Part shown: positions 33,801-44,599 of the stretch, one piece after another
Layout of the letters: every line of letters begins with the position of its first letter
Position numbering within the stretch: position 1 is the stretch's first letter
Assembly (NCBI RefSeq): GCF_026914265.1
Contig: NC_069136.1
Coordinates: 26,548,701 to 26,612,700, forward strand
Direction of reading: 5' to 3'
Length of the DNA: 64,000 nt
Source of the DNA: Mya arenaria
Taxonomy: Eukaryota; Mollusca; Bivalvia; Myida; Myidae
Notes under the pieces: generated by a model
Database searches by the model: none
What the model was told of the DNA's origin: nothing
What the model saw: only the letters and a program-made list of their open reading frames with translations
Program-made: the position numbers and the translations under genes

Positions 33801-36800
33801 GGTAGAGTGTAAATTGGTTTGAACTTAAGTTTATTTTGTTGTGTTTACAACAAGAAATAATAACAGTTTTATGGTTTATTACTAGTACTTGAGAACAGTC
33901 ATTGAGAACTAAACTACTGTGATAGCATGCAGCATGTAGTAGTACAGAGGCGTGGCTTATCAGCAAGAGGTGTCGCTATTGGCTGAAGTTAAATACACAA
34001 CATATTTTACCATTGTTTTCGGGACCATTTTCAGCAACAAGAGCGGATATATCTTTTTCACAGTTTTCCCTTTTTTTGTAGTGTATTGCGTTTCAAAAAT
34101 TAAATGCCCTGGAGAAAAGCCAGTTATTTCTTTCCTGTGTGTGGTGTCCTACATGATCAAACTCAGTTGCGTAGTGTGTGGTGTCCTACATGATCAAACT
34201 CAGTTGCGTAGTATGTGGTGTCCTACATGATCAAACTCAGTTGCGTAGTGTGTGGTGTCCTACATGATCAAACTCAGTTGCGTAGTGTGTGGTGTCCTAC
34301 ATGATCAAACTCAGTTGCGTAGTGTGTGGTGTCCTACATGATCAAACTCAGTCGGGTAGTGTGTGGTGTACTACATGATCAAACTCAATTTCGTACGTGA
34401 CAAAAAGGTCCAGGGTCATTTTTTTTGTTCATATATTGAATGTTATCACGACACTCGCTTCTCTCGCTTGTGAAATCTTCCATCAAATTCAAAATATGAA
34501 CGATAACTCATGCATACACTCTTAAACAAAAAGGTTGCGTTGAACATGTTAAATTTATTTGTTACGCAGGTTTCGGGTAGAAATCGAAGGAGTTTGCGGT
34601 ACTTAATACTGTATTCTCACAGATTGACAGATTTTACTTTTTTTCGTAATCATCTGATTTTGGTATTCATGTCTGCAATCTAATCTATTATAAGCAGGTT
34701 TTGAGACATTTTCGCAAAATTAGCTATTTCCAAGACAAATAAATAAAAAAGTTGTCAAAATGTTCAATCTGTGAGAGTGCAGCCCTAAGAGGAGAACGGT
34801 GCTACACCTCCACAGTGGCACAGGACAAGGGCACAAAATACACCGAACGAGAACAATGTAATGCCACCACATACAGGCCACACACGCTTCAAAAAATCTT
34901 GAGCCCCGAGTCATACATGGGACCGTTATCGGAGCCTCGAATTCCAGCGTGATTCAAATTAGCTTAAATTATGCAATGAGAATAACATTAAACTCGTACC
35001 ACCCATATGTGCAGTCACGTGGGTGACGCCCTCGCCTATATCCACAATGATGGCTCCGTGTCGCCCGGATGAGTAGAGGGACAGTGTGGCCTGGGGACTC
35101 ACGTACACACCCGGCGCCCGGTACTTCTCGAACATCAGCTGGAAGTCACGGGGTAACAAATAAACCATCAAGCAATCTAGCAAGAACATACGCTTTCCAG
35201 CAATGATCGAGGTAACAAAGCTTGTGGTCTATACGTACACCTGCCGAGCATTGTGCCTCTGAGATATGTCCCGAGGTAACAAATCTTGTGGTCTATACGT
35301 ACACCTGCCGAACATTGTGCCTCTGAGATATGTCCCGAGGTAACAAAGCTTGTGGTCTATACGTACACCTGCCGAGCATTGTGCCTCTGAGATATGTCCC
35401 GAGGTAACAAATCTTGTGGTCTATACGTACACCTGCCGAACATTGTGCCTCTGAGATATGTCCCGAGGTAACAAATCTTGTGGTCTATACGTACACCTGC
35501 CGAACATTGTGCCTCTGAGATATGTCCCGAGGTAACAAATCTTGTGGTCTATACGTACACCTGCCGAACATTGTGCCTCTGAGATATGTCCCGAGGTAAC
35601 AAAGCTTGTGGTCTATACGTACACCTGCCGAGCATTGTGCCTCTGAGATATGTCCCGAGGTAACAAATCTTGTGGTCTATACGTACACCTGCCGAGCATT
35701 GTGCCTCTGAGATATGTCCCGAGGTAACAAAGCTTGTGGTCTATACGTACACCTGCCGAGCATTGTGCCTCTGAGATATGTCCCGAGGTAACAAAGCTTG
35801 TGGTCTATACGTACACCTGCCGAGCATTGTGCCTCTGAGATATGTCCCGAGGTAACAAATCTTGTGGTCTATACGTACACCTGCCGAACATTGTGCCTCT
35901 GAGATATGTCCCGAGGTAACAAATCTTGTGGTCTATACGTACACCTGCCGAACATTGTGCCTCTGAGATATGTCCCGAGGTAACAAATCTTGTGGTCTAT
36001 ACGTACACCTGCCGAGCATTGTGCCTCTGAGATATGTCCCGAGGTAACAAAGCTTGTGGTCTATACGTACACCTGCCGAGCATTGTGCCTCTGAGATATG
36101 TCCCGAGGTAACAAAGCTTGTGGTCTATACGTACACCTGCCGAGCATTGTGCCTCTGAGATATGTCCCGAGGTAACAAATCTTGTGGTCTATACGTACAC
36201 CTGCCGAGCATTGTGCCTCTGAGATATGTCCCGAGGTAACAAAGCTTGTGGTCTATAAGTACACCTGCCGAGCATTGTGCCTCTGAGATATGTCCCGAGG
36301 TAACAAAGCTTGTGGTCTATACGTACACCTGCCGAGCATTGTGCCTCTGAGATATGTCCCGAGGTAACAAAGCTTGTGGTCAATACGTACACCTGCCGAG
36401 CATTGTGCCTCTGAGATATGTGAAAGTCCCGAGGTAAAAAATCTAGCAAAGTTTATAATAGTAGATAGAGTCGTCATGACAGACTCCGATCTTCGTAGTT
36501 CTGAGAGCTGAGATGGTAACGAGGTAAAACAAATTTATCTAACAATGTTCGGGATAGTAGATAAAGTGCTATAGACCTTGACCTGGGTATATTATCGGAA
36601 TATATACTTTATATAGCAATGTTCGAGATAGAAGATAGAGTGCTCAGGACCTTGAGCTGGGTATGCTCAGAATACCTAGCACTGTTCGAGATGGCAAATA
36701 GAGTGCTCAGGACCATAAGCTGGGTATGCTCAGAATATCTAGCAATGTTCAAGATGGCAAATAGAGTGGTCAGGACCTTGAGCTGGGTATGCTCAGAATA

Positions 36801-39800
36801 TCTAGCACTGTTCAAGATGGCAAATAGAGTGCTCAGGACCTTAAGCTGGGTATGCTCAGAATATCTAACACTGTTCAAGATGGCAAATAGAGTGCTAAGG
36901 ACTTTAAGCTGGGTATGCTCAGAATATCTAGCACTGTTCAAGATGGCAAATAGAGTGGTCAGGACCTTGAGCTGGGTATGCTCAGAATATCTAGCACAGT
37001 TCAAGATGGCAAATAGAGTGGTCTGGACCTTAAACTGGGTATGCTCAGAATATCTAGCACTGTTCAAGATGGCAAGTAGAGTGCTCAGGACCTTAAACTG
37101 GGTATGCTCAGAATATCTAGCATTGTTCAAGATGGCAAATAGAGTGGTCAGGACCTTGAGCTGGGTATGCTCATAATATCTAGCAATGTTCGAGATATCA
37201 AATAGAGTGGTCAGGACCTTGAGCTGAGTGTGCCTAGAATATCTAGCACTGTTCAAGATGGCAAATAGAGTGGTCAGGACTTTGAGCTGGGTATGCTCAG
37301 AATATCTAGCAATGTTCGACATTGCAAATAGAGTGGTCAGGACCTTGAGCTGGGTATGCTCAGAATATTTAGCACTTCAAGATGGCATATAGAGTGGTCA
37401 GGACCTTGAGCTGGGTATGCTCAAAATATCTAGCACTGTTCAAGATGGCAAATAGAGTGGTCAGGACCTTGAGCTAAGTATGATCATAATATATCACCAG
37501 TGTAAATCGCCGATCAACAACGTAAACATAAATGGTCGAACAACAACGTCAATAGCCGTAAATAGCCGAACAACAACGTCAATGGCCGTAAATAGCCGAA
37601 CAACAACGTCAATGGCCGTAAATAGCCGAACAACATCGTCAATAGCCGTAAATAGCCGAACAACAACGTCAATGGACTTAAATAGCCGAACAACAACGTC
37701 AATGGCCGTAAATAGCCGAACAACAACGTCAATGGCCGTAAATAGCCGAACAACAACGTCAATAGCCGTAAATAGCAGAACAACAACGTCAATGGCCGTA
37801 AATAGCCGAACAACAACGTCAATGGCCGTAAATAGCCGAACAACAACGTCAATGGCCGTAAATAGCCGAACAACAACGTCAATGGCCGTAAATAGCCGAA
37901 CAACAACGTCAATAGCCGTAAATAGCCGAACAACAACGTAAATAGCCGAACAAATAATATAATGTGTACGTGTACCTCAAGCATCTTTTCCCTGTTCGAC
38001 CGTGGATTAAGAGGCCGTTCTGTAAGGAGAACATTGTGTTCTGCAGGGTCTACTCGCAGCTGATCGTAGAAAGTGTGGTTCCAGATTCTCTCCATATCGT
38101 CCCAATCGGTGACGACGCCTCGCTGAATGGGCCTTCGCAAGGAGAAAATTCCGCAGTGTGCCATGGCGGACTCGCCCATGTAGTGGCTACGATCTTGTGG
38201 GCTGCTCATGGCCACCTACAACAATATAATGGCTATGATATATGAACATATTACTATCAGTACGTATATTTATATTATTATACCAATGCAATGACAGCAA
38301 ATAAGAATGTACAGAAGAAAAACATAATTAGCTTAATATTACCAACTTGTCCTTTGCATCATGTTTTACTCTAATTAGTGGTATAACGGCCTACAATTTA
38401 TGAAAAAGAGGTTAATCAACGAAATTTAAGGGCAGAAAGGTACACTGGAGGTTACAGATTTCTGGATAAGTCACAAATGATATATTTTCAGTTTTCACGT
38501 TGAATTTATTATATATTTATTTTTTTGTGTGTGTTTTTTTTCTACATATTTGTATGTTGTAATGTGTATTTATTATTGTTTATCATTGCTCATACACATT
38601 GACAAATTGTATTATAAAATGTATGTGTTATGACGATGTACTATGCGCAAGTCAATTTACTGTCTGTCTGTCTGTCTGTCTGTTAAAAGTAAAGATATGG
38701 GATATTTTTTGCATGGTTCCCTTCATGCATAGTGACTAGTGTTGGGAATCGGTTGCAATTTTACTATCGATGATCGGTTCCACTCAAGTAACCGATTATC
38801 GATAGTATAATCGGTTTTTAAAATACTAGATAGTACCTGAGTTGTAGTTTTATTCATGTACAGTATTAAACTCTTAATTATTATATGCATATACCTTTAT
38901 GTCTATGATTGAAGTTAATAAGTGTTGTTGTATAAAAAATAGTTCATTTTCTTGCTCATTGTGGCTTTCATCAGCCATTTTGTTATTGATAACATCTGAA
39001 CACTTACTATTTATTTATTTTTTTCAATAATCGATTATAACTAAATACTATCGATTGTCGCCGATTTCAGGCCCAACCAATCGATTTTCGATTATAATCG
39101 ATCATCGGAACATCACTATTTGTTACTATGTATGATGTTTCTTTTAAAGCTTAACAATTGCTATGTTGTGCTATGCAAAAGATTGTGGGCATATGGACCA
39201 CATGATGACCCTTATAGTACATCCCAATATTTATGTTAGGCAATGATGTCAAGTGTTGCATGTAAAACTATAATACTTGTAGGACCAAATCCCCCCCCCC
39301 CAACCCCAACCCCAATCCGCGGACAAATAGCGCCAATTATTTCAACAAAGTCAGACAATACTCCCCCAGACAAAAGCCCTAACAATTTCGGCAAAATCAG
39401 ACTAAAGTCCCCAAACGCTTTTGTATTTGTTTTTGAATAGAAATGTTGTAAATGTTAATAAAATTAAATATTATACAACTAATGCATATGATATATAACC
39501 TTCAAGGACTTTTAAACGTCGTAAACATAAAGCTGCAATGGCAATTATTTTTACGCTTTTCGCGTTTCAACATTGCATGTGTAATTGAAATGATTTTGGG
39601 GACCGTTTGAACTTCTCTGACTTTCTGAAGCTAACGACGTCAGCACAGGTTTAGAGCGAGGCGCCCCCTATGTGTCACCATTGTAAACAATGAATTTTTT
39701 TCGGGTATAATTAACACTTTAAATGTAATATATTATTATTTTATGTTTGAAATAGGAAGATAAATACCTCATGTGCTTATGAAAATAGTTTTTTCACTCT

Positions 39801-40315
39801 GAGAGTATAACTGAGATGTCTTATTTGTCTCTTGAAAATAACGACCGGCCTTGACATGTACGTCATTTTGCAGGAATGTAAGCGAGGCTCTGGAAAACCT
39901 CTTGTCAAAACGTAGTTATTTATGTGTAAACGTCATTATTTTCGTGAAGAAAATATGTCTGATGATCGGTAGGTGAATTTTGATTTTCGTTATTTTTTAT
40001 CTGATTTTTTTTACGATCGAAAAGTCGAAAAGTGAAGCACAGAAATTGGATAGGTAAAGACTATTGCATCAACATCAGTAAGTCCCAATGTTTTGTTAAT
40101 CGTCTCACAAACAAGTATTATCGTATCGTAAATAGCATGAAAGCAATAATGTTATCAATTTAAATTAAACACATTACATCTAATTTTGGCGATCCAATTA
40201 TTGTCGGGAAAACTGCTTTAGGTGCGTCATCGCCGGAAAAACCCGCTCGAGTGACGTCACTCCCGCTGTCCACAACAAGGCTACAGACGTCATCATCGTC
40301 AACAGCTGCTGACAT
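27818..40315 (-). CDS. Divergent actin-like protein, seven exons, 380 aa
   Basis: Exons on the minus strand: 40315-40178, 38215-37976, 35138-35000, 33765-33658, 32795-32604, 32236-32117, 28023-27818. All six introns have GT..AG, the phases (0,0,1,1,1,1) match, and the sum is 381 codons, close to the 375-377 residues of actin. Actin landmarks in order: [17 protein letters not shown] (first phosphate loop), [21 protein letters not shown] (second phosphate loop), [46 protein letters not shown], and C-terminal HQKCI. Nucleotide-binding residues are kept, so an ATP-binding actin fold is likely. The segment of the DNase-I loop (RHQGVMVGM in actin) is replaced by KLDVAMSSP, one residue shorter, and the His73 region YPIEHG is RPIQRG. 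Polymerisation properties may differ. It is a divergent actin or an orphan Arp. The start Met is the first in frame before [10 protein letters not shown]. Introns are loaded with satellites. Confidence 0.92.
28131..28515. repeat. 77-bp minisatellite array (copy 3), 5 units
   Basis: The most regular of the arrays. Units repeat at exactly 77 bp (for example 'ctcggtattc' at 28320 and 28397). It lies just inside the last intron of the actin-like gene, about 110 bp from the acceptor of exon 7. Confidence 0.93.
28878..31081. repeat. 62-bp satellite in the last intron of the actin-like gene, about 36 units
   Basis: Unit: gttatattaataaatgatat, then tttagttgctgctgaagctc, then atggtgacactgacacaataac. 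It is very homogeneous. Variants are mainly aca/act-ataac and ttt/tta-ag. At least two units (near 29485 and 29720) lack about 14-18 bases between 'ggtgac' and 'gttatatt', a deletion between short direct repeats. Copy 1 holds just one recognisable unit at the same place, so the expansion is recent. Confidence 0.97.
31082..31640. repeat. Distal part of the last intron, shared with 7030-7228
   Basis: No exon. The second half, from 'cactgttatcctttggcaaaagagtg' on, matches copy 1 at 7040-7228. The first half (31085-31400) is AT-rich and has no match in the window. Confidence 0.65.
31643..31999. mobile_element. Foldback MITE with TTAA duplication, 357 bp
   Basis: Flanked by TTAA (31639-31642, 32000-32003). 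The paralogous site at 7228-7231 has a single TTAA, so the insertion is proven by the filled and empty pair. Ends AGCTGCACAGCTCACAGATT and, reversed, AGCTGCACTCTCACAGATTT. The interior is also largely self-complementary (for example aaaaatctgcgatc with gatcgcagattttt). TTAA targets are used by piggyBac-like and Kolobok-like transposases, and the family cannot be fixed without the partner. Confidence 0.88.
32341..32597. mobile_element. MITE in intron 5 of the actin-like gene
   Basis: Begins CACTAGCAGATCACTC and ends ...TGAATCCACCCCTG (reversed CAGGGGTGGATTCAGG), so it has the same style of ends as the 7376-8476 transposon. The sequence is related to 40695-40975 ('tttatttcaa.ata..agaaaaatagtaat', 'cgcccaaaa', 'aaataaat.tcggttctaag'). 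No clear target duplication was seen. It lies only a few bases downstream of the exon 5 donor. Confidence 0.65.
33260..33560. repeat. Dispersed repeat in intron 4, related to 41050-41200
   Basis: 'tgattaagaatgggcgga.tga', 'attcttaatgattaa' and 'gaaaatgtaagttgtattctaa' recur at 41080-41200. Inner words 'ttaagaatgggcgg' and 'cttcttaatcattaa' make a partial inverted repeat. No gene. Confidence 0.6.
34138..34388. repeat. 37-bp minisatellite in intron 3 of the actin-like gene, about 7 units
   Basis: Unit gtggtgtcctacatgatcaa followed by actcagttgcgtagtgt, repeated at 37 bp. The last unit is diverged (gtgtactacatgatcaaactcaatttcgta). Confidence 0.95.
34615..34789. mobile_element. Partial TTAA-type foldback element in intron 3
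   Basis: Begins with the inner part of the end (ctcacagattgacagatttta) and finishes with 'gttgtcaaaatgttcaatctgtgagagtgcagccctaa', the same end sequence as the 31643-31999 element. It is worn, and the flanking TTAA is not intact. Confidence 0.6.
35209..36431. repeat. 64-bp minisatellite in intron 2 of the actin-like gene, about 19 units
   Basis: Unit gaggtaacaaagcttgtggt, then ctatacgtacacctgccgag, then cattgtgcctctgagatatgtccc. Two alternating variants exist (aagcttg/aatcttg and gagcatt/gaacatt). On the gene's strand each unit holds a donor-like CAG|GTGTAC and an acceptor-like GTATAG|A. It starts about 70 bp from exon 3. Confidence 0.96.
36612..37475. repeat. 63-bp minisatellite in intron 2, about 14 units
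   Basis: Unit of the type gcaaatagagtggtcaggac, then cttgagctgggtatgctcag, then aatatctagcactgttcaagatg. 63 is a multiple of three and the unit has no stop in one frame per strand, so long repetitive open frames exist on both strands. I do not regard these as genes. Confidence 0.95.
37528..37953. repeat. 30-bp minisatellite next to the exon 2 donor, about 14 units
   Basis: Unit aatggccgtaaatagccgaa then caacaacgtc, period 30. It ends about 22 bp from the splice donor of exon 2 (37975). It has open frames on both strands for the same reason as its neighbour. Confidence 0.96.
38230..38660. other. Intron 1 of the actin-like gene, proximal part
   Basis: AT-rich, no exon seen. It precedes the (TGTC)n tract at 38661-38683. 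Confidence 0.5.
38661..38683. repeat. (TGTC)n microsatellite
   Basis: Five to six TGTC units in intron 1. Confidence 0.9.
38737..39118. mobile_element. hAT-like MITE with ATCGAT-rich ends, in intron 1
   Basis: The left end TAGTGTTGGGAATCGG and reversed right end TAGTGATGTTCCGATGATCG are inverted, and both run into stretches of ATCGAT and TCGATTATA. This end type is frequent in animal hAT MITEs. An 8-bp target duplication is not evident, so the edges are approximate. Confidence 0.65.
39120..40170. other. Intron 1, distal part
   Basis: Contains a C-run with 'ccccaaccccaaccccaat' (39290-39316) and AT-rich sequence. No exon was found between exons 1 and 2 of the actin-like gene. The joined frame needs none. 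Confidence 0.5.
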
Positions 40316-40466
40316 CTCATCAGTGGAATTGTTTCCAGTGAACAATGAACTAACGTGAACAAAGACGAAGATTAAGTTTGGAGCGAATCTAATGTGATAA
40401 CAATTTTCTCTATAGAATTGTGTTTAATTTATTTCCCTACACAACAGAAAGACCACACATCTTCAG

Positions 40467-40575
<109 letters not shown>

Positions 40576-40694
40576 CCTCCATTTGAAGAGTTTAACATAC
40601 TATATATACACATTATACTTTCAAATACTAGTGTCCCTTATTTACAATTTTCTGACATAAATTACCGTTTAAACATGATACAAATAGACTAGTT

Positions 40695-40975
40695 ACTAGT
40701 GGGCGAGGAGCGGGGGACGGACATGGTGCCCCCTTCCCCGCCCTTACAATTGTCCAAGTTAACGTTTTATTTCAATATAGAAGAAAATAAGTAATAAAAC
40801 ACGCCCAAAATGCACAATTTCTAACTCGAAATTGTTAACGAAAATTGGAATGTACGCCAAACCCCCTGCCAACAATTGTAAGCGAAATAAATATCGGTTC
40901 TAAGGGAATTCATGTCGCAAGTCAAAAGCTTACGCTCAAAGTTACGCCCCATCTAGCTTCAAATCCGCAATTTGA
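40695..40975. mobile_element. MITE related to the 32341-32597 element
   Basis: Shares the interior 'cgttttatttcaatatagaagaaaataagtaat', 'cgcccaaaa' and 'aaataaatatcggttctaag' and the end 'agttacgccccatctagcttcaaatcc'. Ends are worn and no target duplication is clear. Confidence 0.6.
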
Positions 40976-42578
40976 ACAGACTATGCCCAATGCTATATAT
41001 CACGTATCGTCATAGATTTATATAATATTAATAAGTGTGTTAAAATTCCATATCTTAAGGAATAGTAAAATGACATGAAGTAATATTTTAATTATTAAGA
41101 ATGGGCGGAATGAAAGTTGGAATTCTTAATGATTAAGCCTAGTACTTAATGGTTGCCTATGTGCAATTTTGTTAGCTGAAAATGTAGGTTGTATTCTAAA
41201 CAATATTAGGATCTCCGCCTTGGATCCGGAAAGCAAAACCGAAATTTAACCTGGTCGCAAGAAGGGAATTAATTCCTTCTAAGTTTCTATTAACGTTATT
41301 ACAACAAGTTCGTGTTCTGCGACTGTCAGAAAATCTTATTAGCACTTACTTTCTCAAATGCTAAAATTTGTAGTTATTTCATGGTTGAAATCTTGTCTAA
41401 ATCTGAATAAGAAAAGAATGTATATTTTAGGTCACATGTCATTACTATTTTAGGAATGCACCAACAGGTCTAGCGACTATGACCAAATTTAATACTTTGT
41501 TAAGTACTGACAATGTTAAGCTGTTAAATAACATAGCAACATATATATCGTTTGCTACAGATAGAAGAAATGCTTAATTGTATAAATTCTATTATACCAT
41601 GATATTATAAAACATACTTTTCTCTTTTGATGTTATACTGATATCATTAAATGCCATCTTGTATATATGTTTTTGGCAATGTTCAATTTGAATAATGCTA
41701 ATAAAATTTTGACTTTGACTTGACTTGACTTGACTGTGTCTCACATGTGTGATAATGTACACAAATAAAATCTTAAGGTTTATCGGAATCGGATTGGAAG
41801 TATTGTCGCGTCTAATATTTGGAACGAAACTAAATCGACACAACATTATAGATAAAAACATCCCAAGTCAGCCTAAAAAATGTATACTGTACTGTACAGG
41901 TCATCCATGAAATTTCATATAACATTCCCGTTTAACTCCAAAAATAATAAACACTTCCATGAGATGTAATAAAAACATCTTATAATGGATAGGCAGATCT
42001 ACATACGCTCTTAATTTCGCCAAGAAATGAAGCGATTAGCAATACAGGTACTTAAAAAACACAATACAATCATTTGTTTGGTAATTATGGAATAATTTAT
42101 ACAGTAATTATGTTTCGAACGATTAGCATTAATGTTTGCTGCGTTAAAAGCTTTTTACAAATTCCTCTAGACTAAAGTTATTGTTTTAGAAAATAAAAAA
42201 AAACAACTTAATAATCAATTGCCCCATTAACCTACCTATTATTATAAGCCGTATCCTGATATGTCACACAGCTCAGGTAAATATTAAACCGAAAGTAGAG
42301 GTCAATCGAGGTAAACAACTCATCTTGATTCGCTTCAATTTCGTACTGGAGTTATTTCCCATTACTCTAGTCTGTAATACAAAATATCCATGTTCAGTGC
42401 CTTGAATACAAAGCATTTGATATACTACCAAGGCGCGCTCGCTTCTTACCTGTTCGATAAACGACCTAGACGCATGTGAGTTTGGTTCGTGGTCACCAAA
42501 CCGGACAGATTAGTTTCTTCCGGTTTCTAAGGTTTCCCCTGCAACACAAGACCACACCCTCGCCAACGAGAGTGATTA
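40976..42578. other. Gene-free stretch with a possible retroelement 3' end
   Basis: No coding exon. 41050-41200 is the dispersed repeat also seen at 33260-33560. At 41600-41737 the sequence ends 'taataaaattttgactttga' plus TTGAC repeats, as at the 3' end of some non-LTR retroelements (low certainty). The rest is plain AT-rich DNA. Confidence 0.45.
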
Positions 42579-42912
42579 TGCACCAGTCAATTGTAACCAT
42601 GCCCCCCCCCCCCCTCCCAGGTCCGGGGAATAGCGGGGACTTTGACTTTTAGTCCAGCCAAGCCCCGGGTAAAATCCCCGCCCTGCGGAGACGAACTGCT
42701 TTTAAAATACCCGCCAAATGCCCCCGCACCCCAGGGATTCTAGGTAAGGCCCATTATCCGGGTTTTTTTTTTGCTGGAAGACAAGACCACCGTATTCACC
42801 CGGCACTGCAGGGCCACCCGGAAGGTAAAAACACGGCCCATTTCCCCAGCTATCCCCGGTACAACCCCCGGACCTTGAGGGGTGGGGGGCGTGGTTTCAG
42901 TTGACTGGTGTA
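42579..42912. mobile_element. GC-rich MITE, copy D (inverted orientation)
   Basis: TTA at 42576-42578 and 42913-42915. Ends TGCACCAGTCAATTGTAACC and, reversed, TACACCAGTCAACTGAAACC. The interior is the reverse complement of copies A to C and includes a run of 13 C. Confidence 0.85.
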
Positions 42913-43314
42913 TTATAATAACTTGTTTCACAATCGTTAAAAATAAATAAGTTTAGGACTAATTTAATAAGGATGACACACAAGCTAACAGCCTTTTATA
43001 TAACAATTCAATACGATATATATAAAAACATCATGGCTTTAGTTCCATTTAATACAATATTATAAATATGGGAGTTTTTGTTGATACCAAACCAATTTCA
43101 TTTTCGGTTTCAATGGCTTCGGGGCTTTGGAAAGCTTTTTCGAAAGTTTTACTTTGAGTAACAAATGCATGGTTTTGTGTACAGATTCAACAACCTGATG
43201 GAGCTTATGCATTCAGTAGCCATTATTTCTAAAAACAACAACAAAAAAACAATGATACCGCAGATGGCCGTGTGTTTGCTTTAATTTAATGGTGTTTGAA
43301 CACAGTGACGTGTT

Positions 43315-43718
43315 CAGGGGCGTAGGCAGGCTTCACTAAATGTAACGCACGAAAGGAGGGGGTAGTGGGAGGGGGAACATCCCTGTAGCCGTATGGGGGT
43401 TCGCGGGGATGGAGGCCTTTGGGGGCTTTTTCCAAGGTAAAAAAAATGGAAATGGAACTAACATGATGAGCACTGTTGTGTATTTAGATGGATTTATAGG
43501 TTCTAGGTCGCCGACTTTGTAGTTACCAAATGATTTATTAAGGCTCAGTAAGGTACCTAGCACCAATAAAAATAATGTTTACTATAGCTCATCTTCTCTT
43601 TATTCTGACATCAATTTATAGCTTAGCCCTCGACTTTGATGCCATATTTATTTATTTATTTTTTTTTCAAATTGATGTTACGCACATGCGTACGTGCGCA
43701 ACTCTGGCTACGCCCCTG
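43315..43718. mobile_element. 404-bp MITE with CAGGGGCGTAG ends, 5-bp duplication
   Basis: Left end CAGGGGCGTAGGCAGGC, right end reversed CAGGGGCGTAGCCAGAG. Duplicated GTGTT at 43310-43314 and 43719-43723. It is the third element in the window with this end style and a 5-bp duplication. No coding potential. Confidence 0.85.
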
Positions 43719-43723
43719 GTGTT

Positions 43724-44220
43724 GGATCACAGTCCGCTATGTTTTTTTTTAAAGTGAGCTAGTTTTCGGATGGAACGAACTAACGTAACCGCCTCCGAAG
43801 GGGTTTCGATAGTTTAAAAAAAACAGTTTCGGTTTTCGAAATACAAACGATAAAACTGCTTTTCATTTTATTTGAAACTGTTACAACAAAAATACAGATG
43901 GAGAAAAAAAACGCCATAAGAGTTTTAGTTTCTTTGCTTTCTTAAATAAATACGTCGTAGTTGAAAAAACTCTCAACAAAGCTCACACACTCAAGCACAA
44001 CTAAATATACACACGTGTGCATGTTGGTCAAGTAACAGTTTCATTCAGAGCAGAAAATTGAGTATATTAAGACTTGCTACATCGTTTTTGTATAATCACA
44101 TATATAAAAACAAACCTGGTGAATTAACAGGTAATGCAAAATATGAATTATGGGCTGTGGTACATTCATTATACAGACACGTGTGCATGAGTAACAGAAC
44201 ATAGCTGACCAGACAGTTCA
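43724..44220. other. Gene-free stretch
   Basis: AT-rich, no supportable feature. Confidence 0.45.
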
Positions 44221-44224
44221 TTAA

Positions 44225-44594
44225 AGTGACACTCTTATTCAAAATCAATATAAACGCATGTATAACAAACATCAAATTTTGACTGATAAACCTTTAACTA
44301 TTTACTAAATAATGCATTTATGAAAAAAGATTAATTACTGATAACAAGAGTGTAACCGTGCATTTAATAGCAGAAAGCGCAAAAATAGTAAATGATTGGT
44401 GAATGCTAACATTCAAACTGTGGTCTACTATAGTCTCATAAGATATGAATAACGTGTTTTATGCGCATGTCTTCCAAATTTAACTCGTTACCCTTCATAA
44501 GAACCATTGTTTTTTACATTTATAAATCCTTTTTCAAATATTAAAACAATATTATTAAATGCGGAAAATCTGCTTTGGGAGTAAGAGTGCATCT
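44225..44594. mobile_element. TTAA-type MITE, 370 bp
   Basis: TTAA at 44221-44224 and 44595-44598. Ends AGTGACACTCTTATTC and, reversed, AGATGCACTCTTACTCCC. A worn relative lies at about 48765-49120, and a fragment of one end at 22995. Confidence 0.75.
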
Positions 44595-44599
44595 TTAAG

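Noticed and set aside
33739..33966. 75-residue minus-strand frame as a gene
   Set aside because: It overlaps actin exon 4 in a wrong frame. The spliced actin frame explains the coding signal.
36609..37941. Long repetitive open frames on both strands in the 63- and 30-bp arrays
   Set aside because: Unit lengths are multiples of three and frames are open on both strands. They lie within an intron of the actin-like gene.
37528..37953. CRISPR-like regular array
   Set aside because: Units are contiguous with no unique spacers, and the context is an animal intron. It is a minisatellite.
38737..39118. Regulatory element because of clustered ATCGAT sites
   Set aside because: The sites belong to inverted ends of a hAT-like MITE, which is a simpler explanation.
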